From: Alphaproteobacteria bacterium
GTDB taxonomy: Bacteria > Pseudomonadota > Alphaproteobacteria > JAPULJ01
DNA length: 34,976 nucleotides
NCBI GenBank assembly: GCA_027295145.1
Contig: JAPULJ010000232.1
Span: 1 to 34,976, forward strand
Direction of reading: 5' to 3'
Part shown: piece by piece, positions 17,579-25,900 of the stretch
Layout: the number at the start of each line of letters is the position of its first letter
Numbering within the stretch: position 1 is the stretch's first letter
Position numbers and translations under genes: made by a program
The notes under the pieces: model-generated
Seen by the model: the letters and a program-made list of their open reading frames with translations, nothing else
The model's database searches: none
Told to the model about the DNA's origin: nothing

Positions 17579-18367
17579 ATGTCAACCGACAAAAACGAGC
17601 GTGAGTTTGTGCAGTCCCTGGCCCGCGGCCTCGCCGTGATCCGTTCTTTCGACGAAGACCATGCCGCCATGTCTCTAAGCGAGGTAGCCAATCGGACGGA
17701 CATGACCCGGGCAACAGCACGACGGTTGCTGCATACCTTAGTTGCGCTCGGCTACGCCGATCTCAATGGCAAGCTTTTTACCCTCAAGCCCACGGTGCTC
17801 GACCTCGGCTACGCCTACCTGTCCTCACTCAATCTGTGGCAGATCGCCCATCCAATCATGCAGGAAGTCGTGGAGAAGGTCCACGAATCCTGCTCGGCCT
17901 CAGTGCTCGAGGGACAAGACGTCATATACGTCGCGCGCGTGCCGACGCGGCGCATCTTGTCGATCGGGCTAAGTGTCGGCAGTCATCTTCCGGCGCATGC
18001 AACCTCCATGGGTCGCGTGCTTCTCTCTAGCCTGCCGGACGATGAATTGGAGGAGTTCCTGCGATCCGCAACCTTGAATCGATACACGGAGCGAACTGTG
18101 ACAGACCCTGCACGACTGAGGCGCATCATCGACAAGATCGCCAAAATCGGATGGGCTCTCGTCGACCAGGAATTCGAATTGGGCCTCCGATCGATCGCGG
18201 TGCCCGTCTGGGGGCTCAGCAGCCGACTGATAGCGGCTTTAAACATCAGCACCCACGCGGCACGAATGTCTACCGATCAAATGGTCGAACAACTGTTGCC
18301 TGTTCTACGAGACGCCTCTCGGCAAATCTCGGCGGCCATGGGGGTGAGGCAAAGCAAGCAGGCATAG
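17579..18367 (+). CDS. IclR-family transcriptional regulator (PcaR/PcaU/PobR-like)
   Basis: ATG at 17579 with GAGGTGG SD. 'EFVQSLARGLAVIRSFDEDHAAMSLSEVANRTDMTRATARRLLHTLVALGYADLNGKLFTLKPTVLDLGYAYLSSLNLWQIAHP...VPTRRILSIGLSVGSHLPAHATSMGRVLL'. Confidence 0.9.
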   Translation: MSTDKNEREFVQSLARGLAVIRSFDEDHAAMSLSEVANRTDMTRATARRLLHTLVALGYADLNGKLFTLKPTVLDLGYAYLSSLNLWQIAHPIMQEVVEKVHESCSASVLEGQDVIYVARVPTRRILSIGLSVGSHLPAHATSMGRVLLSSLPDDELEEFLRSATLNRYTERTVTDPARLRRIIDKIAKIGWALVDQEFELGLRSIAVPVWGLSSRLIAALNISTHAARMSTDQMVEQLLPVLRDASRQISAAMGVRQSKQA

Positions 18368-18592
18368 AAGGCATCGACATCTCTATGGTTCCTAGCGCGC
18401 AGGCGTCCCGGAGTGGGGCGTCGACCGGTGATGCAATGTCTTCGAGATCCGCGACTGGAAAATCCGGCTGGTATTCATCTGTTTCGAGCCTGTTCTAAGC
18501 CGGCAAGGATATGGCTCCTTAAAACTGCGCAGGTGGCCTATCGAAAAAATTGCCTGTATCATCGTCGGCGCGACCTCAATGCGACGGCCTCG

Positions 18593-19450
18593 ATGCCTGC
18601 GATGGACATTCCCGCCCATGAGACCGGCGCGTGCCGGTCGGGAAATGTTACACTGCGCTACCGAAAGTTCGGTGCGCCGGGCCGCACGCCCGTGTTGATC
18701 GTCCACGGCCTTTCGTATTTCTCTTACGACTGGATAGGGGTCGGCGATGCGTTGGCCGACGGCCGCGAAGTTGTGGCCCAGGATATGCGCGGGTTCGGCG
18801 ATTCGGACTGGAGCCCAGACGCCGATTACTCGCTCGACACATTCGCCGACGATATTGGTGAGCTCTGCGATCATTTCGGCTGGGCGAATGTGGTACTGGT
18901 GGGTCATTCTATGGGCGGGCGCAACGTGACTTATTTCGCAAGCCGGCGTCCAGATAGAGTCGCCGCCCTGGTGCTGGTCGACTATTCTCCGGTAAACGCG
19001 CCCGAGGGCTCCGAGCGGGTCACAAGGACCGTCGCAGGGGTGCCGAACACCTTCACTTCGGTTGACGAAGCGATTCGATATTTCGGCAAGGATGCCTCGG
19101 ATGACCGCATCCGGGCTCGCATGGAGGCTTATCTCCGCCCGGTCGAGGGCGGCTTCGCGATCAAGCGGGACACCGTGTTTCGCGACCGGTTCCGCAAGGT
19201 GTTGGAGACAGGGGAGCGCCCCAAGCTGCCGGTCGACATGTGGGATGAACTGGCGGCCGTAGCCGCGCCGATCCTAGTTCTGCGCGGCCGGCGTTCGGAC
19301 ATGTTCGCACAAGCGACGGCCTCTCGGGTCAAGTCGTGCAATCCGCGGCTCGGCCTGGTCGAGCTCGACACCGGCCACGATGTCGCGGGCGAAGACCCGG
19401 GCGGCCTGGTCCGCGAGATAACCAATTTCCTTCATCGGGAGGACCGCTGA
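18593..19450 (+). CDS. Alpha/beta hydrolase
   Basis: ATG at 18593 or 18602. 'PVLIVHGLSYFSYDWIG', nucleophile elbow 'LVGHSMGGRNV', late 'DTGHDVAGEDP'. ORF track opens at 18413, but the conserved region begins at about 18600. Confidence 0.85.
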   Translation: MPAMDIPAHETGACRSGNVTLRYRKFGAPGRTPVLIVHGLSYFSYDWIGVGDALADGREVVAQDMRGFGDSDWSPDADYSLDTFADDIGELCDHFGWANVVLVGHSMGGRNVTYFASRRPDRVAALVLVDYSPVNAPEGSERVTRTVAGVPNTFTSVDEAIRYFGKDASDDRIRARMEAYLRPVEGGFAIKRDTVFRDRFRKVLETGERPKLPVDMWDELAAVAAPILVLRGRRSDMFAQATASRVKSCNPRLGLVELDTGHDVAGEDPGGLVREITNFLHREDR

Positions 19451-20052
19451 TGGCTGTGAAAACGGCAAAGGGTTCGACGCTAGATACGCCGATCACGCGC
19501 GGAATTGATCACTTGGCCTTCGCCACGGACGACATGCCGGTGACCATGGAGTTCTATACACGCGTACTGAAGATGCAGCTCGTACATGTGCGCCGGGTGC
19601 CTTACGAGCGTGATCGGGGCCAGCCGCCTTTCGACAACTTGCGCCACTACTTCTTCAGCATGGGAAACGACTCACTGCTCGCCTTCTTCGAATTCCCCAA
19701 GGGGCTCGAACGCCAGAACCGCGATCTCCCCGGTGGTATGCAGCACGTCGCGTTTCACGTCGCCAACGACCGGTTCGAGGCCATGATCGAACACATCAGG
19801 TCGTGCGATGTGGATGTAATCGGCCCGCTCTCGCTGGGGGGGCGCTTCTGGTCCGCCTACCTGTTCGACCCCAACGGCATCCGCCTTGAGCTCACGACCA
19901 TCCGTGAGGCGGGCGAGCCGTCCGCCGTCAGCTCGGTACTGCAGACCGAGGCGGAAGCGCGCGCCGAATTGGAGACGCTGTTCAACGACCCGGACGAGGT
20001 TGCACGCTGGCTCGCCGCCATGCCCCTGATCGAACCCCCGGACAATACTTAA
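19450..20052 (+). CDS. VOC family protein (glyoxalase/extradiol dioxygenase-like)
   Basis: ATG overlaps the hydrolase TGA (TGATG). 'ITRGIDHLAFATDDMPVTMEFYTRVLKM', 'MQHVAFHVANDRF', 'YLFDPNGIRLELTT'. Confidence 0.85.
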   Translation: MAVKTAKGSTLDTPITRGIDHLAFATDDMPVTMEFYTRVLKMQLVHVRRVPYERDRGQPPFDNLRHYFFSMGNDSLLAFFEFPKGLERQNRDLPGGMQHVAFHVANDRFEAMIEHIRSCDVDVIGPLSLGGRFWSAYLFDPNGIRLELTTIREAGEPSAVSSVLQTEAEARAELETLFNDPDEVARWLAAMPLIEPPDNT

Positions 20053-21044
20053 CCACTTCGGGCCTTCGGCCACGGCCGAAGAAGTGTAGCGCCGTTGCCT
20101 TTCAGTATCGCTGTGATATCCGTCGCCGGCAAGCCGGAGGACCGCAGCGCTTCCAGCGTGCGGCCGGTTTCGAATATCGGGCAATCGGTACCGAGAAGAA
20201 CGCGTTCGCGGCCGAATACCTCGGCAGCGAGGGCAATGGCGCGCGGCCCGAAGCTCGCCGTATCAACATAGAGCCGACCGAAGCGGGAAGAAGGAAGCGG
20301 AGCCTCCGGCGTCCGCACTGAACTCACATGATCCATCCGTTCGACCAGGAATGGTATGGCGCCGCCCAGGTTGGCGACCTGGACGGTAAGGCGTGGGTAA
20401 GTCTCCAGGAAATTTGTCATGGCGAGCGTGACCACGACCGAGCTCAGTCGGGCCTGCACGTCGAGCACGATGTGGCGCATATTGTCGTTGTCGCGCTCCA
20501 CTGTGCCAACGCCCGCGCCCGGCATCGGCCCAGGGTGGATGAAGATGTGCGCGGCCATCGCGTCAGCCGTCTCCAGGATCGGCGCCAATGCCTGCGTATG
20601 CGCCAACGTCTGGAAGCCATCGACCGGCAAGATCACGCCTACAAAACCCGGCCGCGCCAGCACGCGCTGAAGTTCGGAGACCGCGGCTGTCGCATCGGCG
20701 AGCGGTATGGTGGCGAAACCGGCAAATCGCCCCGGTTGTCCCGCAATTGTCTCGGCCAGCGCGTCGTTGAATGCGCGCACCAGGGGGGCGGCCTCATCAA
20801 CCGGCAGGCTGTCGATCCCGAAGAGGCCGGGTAGGGACAGGACCTGAGTTTCGACGCCATGCCGGTCCATGAAGGCGAGGCGGCGGTCGATCTCGGTAAG
20901 ATCGAGCCCGACCGGCAAGCTCTCCCGATAAACTTCAAGCCGCTCGCCCTTGGGTCCGGCGACGATCCGCGGTGCGGTCACACGGGCGCGCAGGGCCTCA
21001 GCAAGCGTGGGCGGCAGCCAATGACAGTGCCAGTCGATGCTCAT
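20049..21044 (-). CDS. Amidohydrolase-2 family protein (ACMSD/gamma-resorcylate decarboxylase-like)
   Basis: MSIDWHCHWLPPTLAEAL (HxH metal motif), 'HIFIHPGPMPG', 'VLLGTDCPIFE' (late Asp), 331 aa. Confidence 0.85.
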   Translation of the reverse strand: MSIDWHCHWLPPTLAEALRARVTAPRIVAGPKGERLEVYRESLPVGLDLTEIDRRLAFMDRHGVETQVLSLPGLFGIDSLPVDEAAPLVRAFNDALAETIAGQPGRFAGFATIPLADATAAVSELQRVLARPGFVGVILPVDGFQTLAHTQALAPILETADAMAAHIFIHPGPMPGAGVGTVERDNDNMRHIVLDVQARLSSVVVTLAMTNFLETYPRLTVQVANLGGAIPFLVERMDHVSSVRTPEAPLPSSRFGRLYVDTASFGPRAIALAAEVFGRERVLLGTDCPIFETGRTLEALRSSGLPATDITAILKGNGATLLRPWPKARSG

Positions 21045-21230
21045 TTATTCGCCCCGTGAGGGTATGTGCACGGCGATGCAGCTCGGCGCCTGCCGGAAGA
21101 GAGAGCGTTCGCAGTCGGCGCGGCGTTTGCCGGCCACTGGTTGGTGTGATTTCGTCGGTCATCGCCGAAGCCGCAACCTTTGTAGGTTTACCTTCCAGGA
21201 GGTCGAACAGCCAAGTGGTCTTTTCGAACC

Positions 21231-21260
21231 TTGACGCTGCATACCTCTTTCAACTAAGAT
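21231..21260 (+). promoter_or_regulatory. Putative sigma70 promoter of TRAP operon: TTGACG-N18-TAAGAT
   Basis: -35 at 21231-21236, -10 at 21255-21260, directly upstream of the operators. Confidence 0.5.
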
Positions 21261-21294
21261 GTTCGCATCACGCACTTATGTTCGTTATACGAAC
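21261..21294. promoter_or_regulatory. Tandem IclR-family operators: GTTCGCATCACGCAC (21261-21275) and GTTCGTTATACGAAC (21280-21294)
   Basis: Same 15-bp architecture and same 19-bp centre-to-centre spacing as the hapC/iclR intergenic sites. The perfect palindrome extends to TGTTCGT-TAT-ACGAACA (21279-21295). Confidence 0.7.
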
Positions 21295-21351
21295 AATCGG
21301 AGACTCTTAAATCTTAGAATATCCCGAAGCGTATGAAGGGAGGAGGAACCA

Positions 21352-22455
21352 ATGACGCAACATGGCAGCAATAAACCAAGGGCCGGTGGTGTTGGTCGCC
21401 ATCGATTTCTTTCCGCAGCCGGCGCGATTACATTGGTCGCCAGCGCTGCGGCACTAGCGCTGGTGCCAACGCCGGCGATGGCCAAAACATACGAGCTAAA
21501 AATCGCTCATTTCGTAACGCCCAAGCATTCCTATTCCAAATGGATCGAGAAATGGGCAAAGGAGCTGGAGGCCAAGTCAAAGGGCGAGCTCAAGTTCAAG
21601 ATCTTTCCCGGCGCCCAGCTCGGGCCGCCGCCGAAGTACTACGACATGGTGCGGCGCGGCCAGGTCGACATCACTTGGATCGTGCACGGCTTCACGGCCG
21701 GGCTCTTTCCGCTAACCGAGCTGTCGAACCTTCCCTATTTGGTTGGGAGTGCGGAGATCGGCATTAAAGTACTGAACGACAAGATGCTGAGATCGAAGTA
21801 CCTCGATCGCGAGCATAAGCGTGTGAAGGTGCTGATGCTGTTCACGCACCAGCCGGGCAACATCAACACCGCCAAGCGGCCAGTGCGCACAATCGCCGAC
21901 ATCAAGGGCCTGCGACTGCGCTTTGCTTCGCCAACGATCAGGGATTTCATCGCCGCCCTCGGCGGAACGCCAGTCGGCTTGCCGCCAACGCGGATTTCGG
22001 AGGACATGCAGAAAGGTACTCTCGACGGCGCCTTCATCGATTACGGCGGTGCGGGCATCGCATTCAAGATGGGGCCGGTGACCAAGTACACAACGGAGAT
22101 GTACTCCTACGTGGCCAGCTTCTGCCTGTGCATGAACCAGCGCAGCTTTAACCGGCTGCCGGCTAGTCTTCGCGCCTTGATCGACAAGTCCTTGATCGGT
22201 CGCGAGAAGGAGGTAGGCCACGCCTGGGACAAGCTCGACCCAATCGGCAAGAAAATCATGATGAAGGCCGGCATGACGCCGATCAAGCTTACGCCCGCAG
22301 AGGACAAGAAGTTCCGGGCGATCGGCGCCAAGGTGGCCGAGGCCAAGATTGCCGAGCTGGAGAAGCGGGGCCTGCCGGCGCGCGCCGTTTACAAAATGAT
22401 GAAGGCGCTGGCGGCTAAGCACGCAGCGACTTCGCGGAACTTCTGGGCCAAGTAG
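21352..22455 (+). CDS. dctP: TRAP transporter substrate-binding protein (DctP family)
   Basis: Signal peptide then 'YELKIAHFVTPKHSYSKWIEKWAKELEAKSKGELKFKIFPGAQLGPPPKYYDMVRRGQVDITW'. GGGAGGAGG SD. Confidence 0.9.
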   Translation: MTQHGSNKPRAGGVGRHRFLSAAGAITLVASAAALALVPTPAMAKTYELKIAHFVTPKHSYSKWIEKWAKELEAKSKGELKFKIFPGAQLGPPPKYYDMVRRGQVDITWIVHGFTAGLFPLTELSNLPYLVGSAEIGIKVLNDKMLRSKYLDREHKRVKVLMLFTHQPGNINTAKRPVRTIADIKGLRLRFASPTIRDFIAALGGTPVGLPPTRISEDMQKGTLDGAFIDYGGAGIAFKMGPVTKYTTEMYSYVASFCLCMNQRSFNRLPASLRALIDKSLIGREKEVGHAWDKLDPIGKKIMMKAGMTPIKLTPAEDKKFRAIGAKVAEAKIAELEKRGLPARAVYKMMKALAAKHAATSRNFWAK

Positions 22456-22459
22456 GGCG

Positions 22460-22975
22460 TTGAACGACATGGCGCGCTTAAGGGTGGTGGCATTGCCGTT
22501 TGGTTATGCCGCCGCCCTGGTCCTGGCTTTTATGATGCTGTTCACGGCCACCGCCGTAGTCATGCGCGAGATATTCGATGCGCCGATCCTCGGAGTCATC
22601 GACGTCATGGAGTTGGCGCTGATATTCTGCATCTTCGTCGCCTTGCCGGGCGTGTTTCTGCGTGACGAAAACGTGGTGGTCGACATAATCGACCAAGCGG
22701 TGCCCCCGCGGGTGTGCGCTGCGCTGCGTCTGATCGGTCTGGTACTGACGCTTGGATTCCTCGTGTTGATGATGATCGAGATGATCGAGCCGGCGCTCGA
22801 CAAACTGAACGATCGTGAAGTCACCATGACCTTAAGCATCAACCGTTTCGTCCATTGGGTCCCGATCATCTTCGGCTTCGCCTTGTCGATCGTCGCGACC
22901 TTATGTGTGCTCGCGCATTATCTGCGCCACGGCGTGCCGACGGCACGCCAGAGCGCGGAAAAAACTTCCGAATGA
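22460..22975 (+). CDS. dctQ: TRAP transporter small permease (DctQ)
   Basis: 171 aa, four hydrophobic segments: 'AVVMREIFDAPILGVIDVMELALIFCIFVALPGVFLRDENVVVDII'. TTG start, or ATG at 22469. Confidence 0.85.
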   Translation: MNDMARLRVVALPFGYAAALVLAFMMLFTATAVVMREIFDAPILGVIDVMELALIFCIFVALPGVFLRDENVVVDIIDQAVPPRVCAALRLIGLVLTLGFLVLMMIEMIEPALDKLNDREVTMTLSINRFVHWVPIIFGFALSIVATLCVLAHYLRHGVPTARQSAEKTSE

Positions 22976-23012
22976 TCTGCGGCGAGCGTGCATCTGAAGG
23001 TTGCCCGGACCG

Positions 23013-24314
23013 ATGAGCGACGGGCTGATAGGCATTGCCGCTCTGTTCGGGCTGTTCGGTCTTATTATCCTGCGCGTGCCTGTGGCGATTGCGCTGGGCC
23101 TGGTCGGCTTGTTGGGGTACGCCGCGATCGATGGTTGGGAGCGAGCCCTTATCGCAGCCGGCTCGACTCCATACGATCTTACCGACAAATATTCGCTAAC
23201 CGTTGTTCCGCTGTTCGTGCTGATGGGCGCAGTTGCCTCGCGCTCCGGCATGTCGGCCGAGCTTTACCGGGCCGCAAACGCAATGTTCAGCGGCCTGCGC
23301 GGGGCCCTGGCCATGGCCACCGTCGGCGCTTGCGCGGGTTTTGGTGCGATTTGCGGCTCTTCGCTGGCGACCGCGGCGACCATGACCCGCGTTGCGGTGC
23401 CCGAGATGAGGCGTTGGGGTTATGACGAGCGCATCGCCACGGGGGTGGTCGCGTCGGGTGGGACGCTTGGCGTTCTGATCCCTCCTTCGGTGGTGCTCGT
23501 ATTCTATGCGATCATATCCGAGCAGGGCGTCCCGCAGCTCTTCGCGGCTGCCCTCATACCCGGCTTGATCGGTGCGGTCCTTCATATCGTGGTCATCGCG
23601 GCTATCGCCATTCTGCAACCCGAGCGCATGCCGAAGAGCGCCGTCATGAGCGCGCTGGAGCGCTTACGTGCGCTGGTCGGGCTGTGGAAGATGTTGATCC
23701 TCTTCGGGATCGCGGTAGGCGGCATCTATTCCGGCTATATCAGCCCGACCGAAGCCGCGGCGATCGCCGCTCTGGTCGCCATCATTATCGCGTTCGCAAC
23801 GCGCACCTTGACCGTAAAGCAATTGATGGAAGCATTCCTGGAGACAATCTGGACCACCGGCATGCTGTTCTTCATCATCATCGGCGCGTTCTTTTTCGCC
23901 TACTTTATGGCGTTGACGCAGCTGCCGAACTCGCTCAGCGAATGGGTCCAGGGCCTGCAGGTCGGCCCTTGGGTGGTGATCCTGATGATGATCGTTTTCT
24001 ATATTGTACTAGGCTGTTTTCTCGATGCCATCAGCATGATATTGATCACCGTGCCGGTCTTCCTGCCGCTCGCCTTGAGCATCGGCTTTGATCCGATCTG
24101 GTTTGGCATCCTTGTGCTCGTGGTGGTGGAGGTCGGCATGATCACGCCGCCGGTGGGCCTGAATATATTCGTGATTCGAGCGCAGATGCCAGATATTGCG
24201 CTGAGCGATGTCTATTGGGGCATCGTGCCGTTCCTGGCCGCGGCGGGCGGCCTGATCGCGCTGTTGATGCTGTTCCCTCGGCTCGCGTTGTGGCTGCCGG
24301 AGCTTCTGTACTGA
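23013..24314 (+). CDS. dctM: TRAP transporter large permease (DctM)
   Basis: ATG at 23013. 'GACAGFGAICGSSLATAATMTRVAVPEMRRWGYDERIATGVVASGGTLGVLIPPSVVLVFYAII' is the classical DctM signature. Confidence 0.92.
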   Translation: MSDGLIGIAALFGLFGLIILRVPVAIALGLVGLLGYAAIDGWERALIAAGSTPYDLTDKYSLTVVPLFVLMGAVASRSGMSAELYRAANAMFSGLRGALAMATVGACAGFGAICGSSLATAATMTRVAVPEMRRWGYDERIATGVVASGGTLGVLIPPSVVLVFYAIISEQGVPQLFAAALIPGLIGAVLHIVVIAAIAILQPERMPKSAVMSALERLRALVGLWKMLILFGIAVGGIYSGYISPTEAAAIAALVAIIIAFATRTLTVKQLMEAFLETIWTTGMLFFIIIGAFFFAYFMALTQLPNSLSEWVQGLQVGPWVVILMMIVFYIVLGCFLDAISMILITVPVFLPLALSIGFDPIWFGILVLVVVEVGMITPPVGLNIFVIRAQMPDIALSDVYWGIVPFLAAAGGLIALLMLFPRLALWLPELLY

Positions 24315-24443
24315 GTATCATGCCAAGAATGGCGGGTATACCGCGGCGCCAGATTGGTGGTTGAGCGACCTTGTGCTACCGTCGTAAGCAAACCTAAAAG
24401 ACTCATCTGAGAATTCTCGGATGCAATCAAGGGAGGTAATCGC

Positions 24444-24995
24444 ATGCCGTTTCTGCCATCGATCGCTAAGGAGGACAAAGTTCCCCACGTCCTCGGCAAG
24501 TTCAGCACCGGAACCGGGCGGCCGCTCCTGGATTTTCACCAGAAACTGCTGCGCGGCGAGTCGCCGTTCACCGTTGCGGAGCGCGAGCTGATGGCCGCTT
24601 ATGTCTCGGGCGTCAACGCGTGCCAGTATTGCTACGGGGCGCACACCGCAGTAGCCAAGCAGTTCGATGTGCCCGAATCGTTGATCACCAACCTGTTCAA
24701 CGACTTTGATAATTCGGGCATCGACGACAAAATGAAGCCGGTGCTGCGATACATCCGCAAGCTGACCGAAACTCCAACCAAGATGGTGCAGGCGGATGCG
24801 GACGCGGTCTACGCCGCGGGGTGGGACGAGCGCGCGCTGTACGACGCGGTGCAGGTGTGCTGCCTATATAATTTCATGAACCGATTCGTCGAAGGCCTCG
24901 GCCTAACCGCCATCGCCGAGCACTTCGACATGGAAGGCGAGATGATCAAGAAAGGCGGTTACAACGGCATGCTCGACGCCTTCGGGATCACGTAA
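24444..24995 (+). CDS. AhpD-like / carboxymuconolactone decarboxylase family (peroxidase-related) protein
   Basis: 'LMAAYVSGVNACQYCYGAHTAVAKQFDV' contains the CxxC...H AhpD-type motif. GGGAGG SD. Confidence 0.85.
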   Translation: MPFLPSIAKEDKVPHVLGKFSTGTGRPLLDFHQKLLRGESPFTVAERELMAAYVSGVNACQYCYGAHTAVAKQFDVPESLITNLFNDFDNSGIDDKMKPVLRYIRKLTETPTKMVQADADAVYAAGWDERALYDAVQVCCLYNFMNRFVEGLGLTAIAEHFDMEGEMIKKGGYNGMLDAFGIT

Positions 24996-25070
24996 AGACA
25001 CGTCCACCGAATCTGGGACCGCGCCGAGATTATTTTTCGAGTGCTATCGGGAGGCTTGGCGTCGGGGCGA

Positions 25071-25883
25071 TTATCGGCCCATAAAATTTGCCTTTCGCTT
25101 CTCCTTGAACGCCTCGGTGCCTTCGGCGTAGTCGTCGGTGCGCCGCAGCTTCTCATACGAATGGCCCTCGACTTCGATAGCGACCTTGAGGCTGGAGTCG
25201 TAGGCGGCGTTGAGCACGCGCTTGAGCGATCGAAGTGAGATCGGCGCCATCGCGTTGAGTTGCGCTGCATAGTCCTCAACCAGAGCAGTCAAGCCGTCGG
25301 AATCGGCGGCCACATCGGTCACAAGCCCCCAGGCCATGGCCTGCTCCGCGGGCAATCGCTTGCCAAGCATCACCATGTCCTTGGCCCGGGTCAGGCCGGC
25401 AATACGTACAACGCGCGCACTGCCGCCCGAACCTGGCATCTGCCCGATGGTGATTTCTGGGAGCGCAACCAACGTGTCCTTGGTGGCAAGGCGGAAATCG
25501 CAGGCGAGCGACAATTCGAAGCCGACACCAAAGGCGTATTTCTCGAGCGCGGCAATGACGGGTTTGGAACAGCGTTCCGGCGCGCCGATGTTATCCGCCA
25601 AGTCCGACATTTTGTTCGTGGGGATCTCGGGAAAGCGCTTGACATCGCCGCCCGACGTGAACAATCCGTTGGCGCCGCGAATGACCACGACGCCGACATC
25701 ATCGTCCCGGTCAAACTCCTCGATAATGGCGCGGATCTGCTCGCGTCCCCGAAAGGACACGATGTTGAGCGGCGGCCGGTCGAGAATCAGATATCCAATC
25801 TTTTTATCCGCATCGACTTCGACGCGCAAACCGTCAAGGTCGCGCAAAACTTCAGCGCGCCGTTCGGCGTAGTCTCTTTTCAT
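25071..25883 (-). CDS. hmfE: Enoyl-CoA hydratase/isomerase family protein; candidate HmfE-type (2-oxoglutaroyl-CoA hydrolase)
   Basis: Crotonase motifs 'VVVIRGANGLFTSGGDVKRFPEI', 'KYAFGVGFELSLACDFRLATKDTLVALPEITIGQMPGSGGSARV'. Symbol rests on operon order. Confidence 0.6.
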   Translation of the reverse strand: MKRDYAERRAEVLRDLDGLRVEVDADKKIGYLILDRPPLNIVSFRGREQIRAIIEEFDRDDDVGVVVIRGANGLFTSGGDVKRFPEIPTNKMSDLADNIGAPERCSKPVIAALEKYAFGVGFELSLACDFRLATKDTLVALPEITIGQMPGSGGSARVVRIAGLTRAKDMVMLGKRLPAEQAMAWGLVTDVAADSDGLTALVEDYAAQLNAMAPISLRSLKRVLNAAYDSSLKVAIEVEGHSYEKLRRTDDYAEGTEAFKEKRKANFMGR

Positions 25884-25900
25884 ACCGTTCTCCTTGAGTG

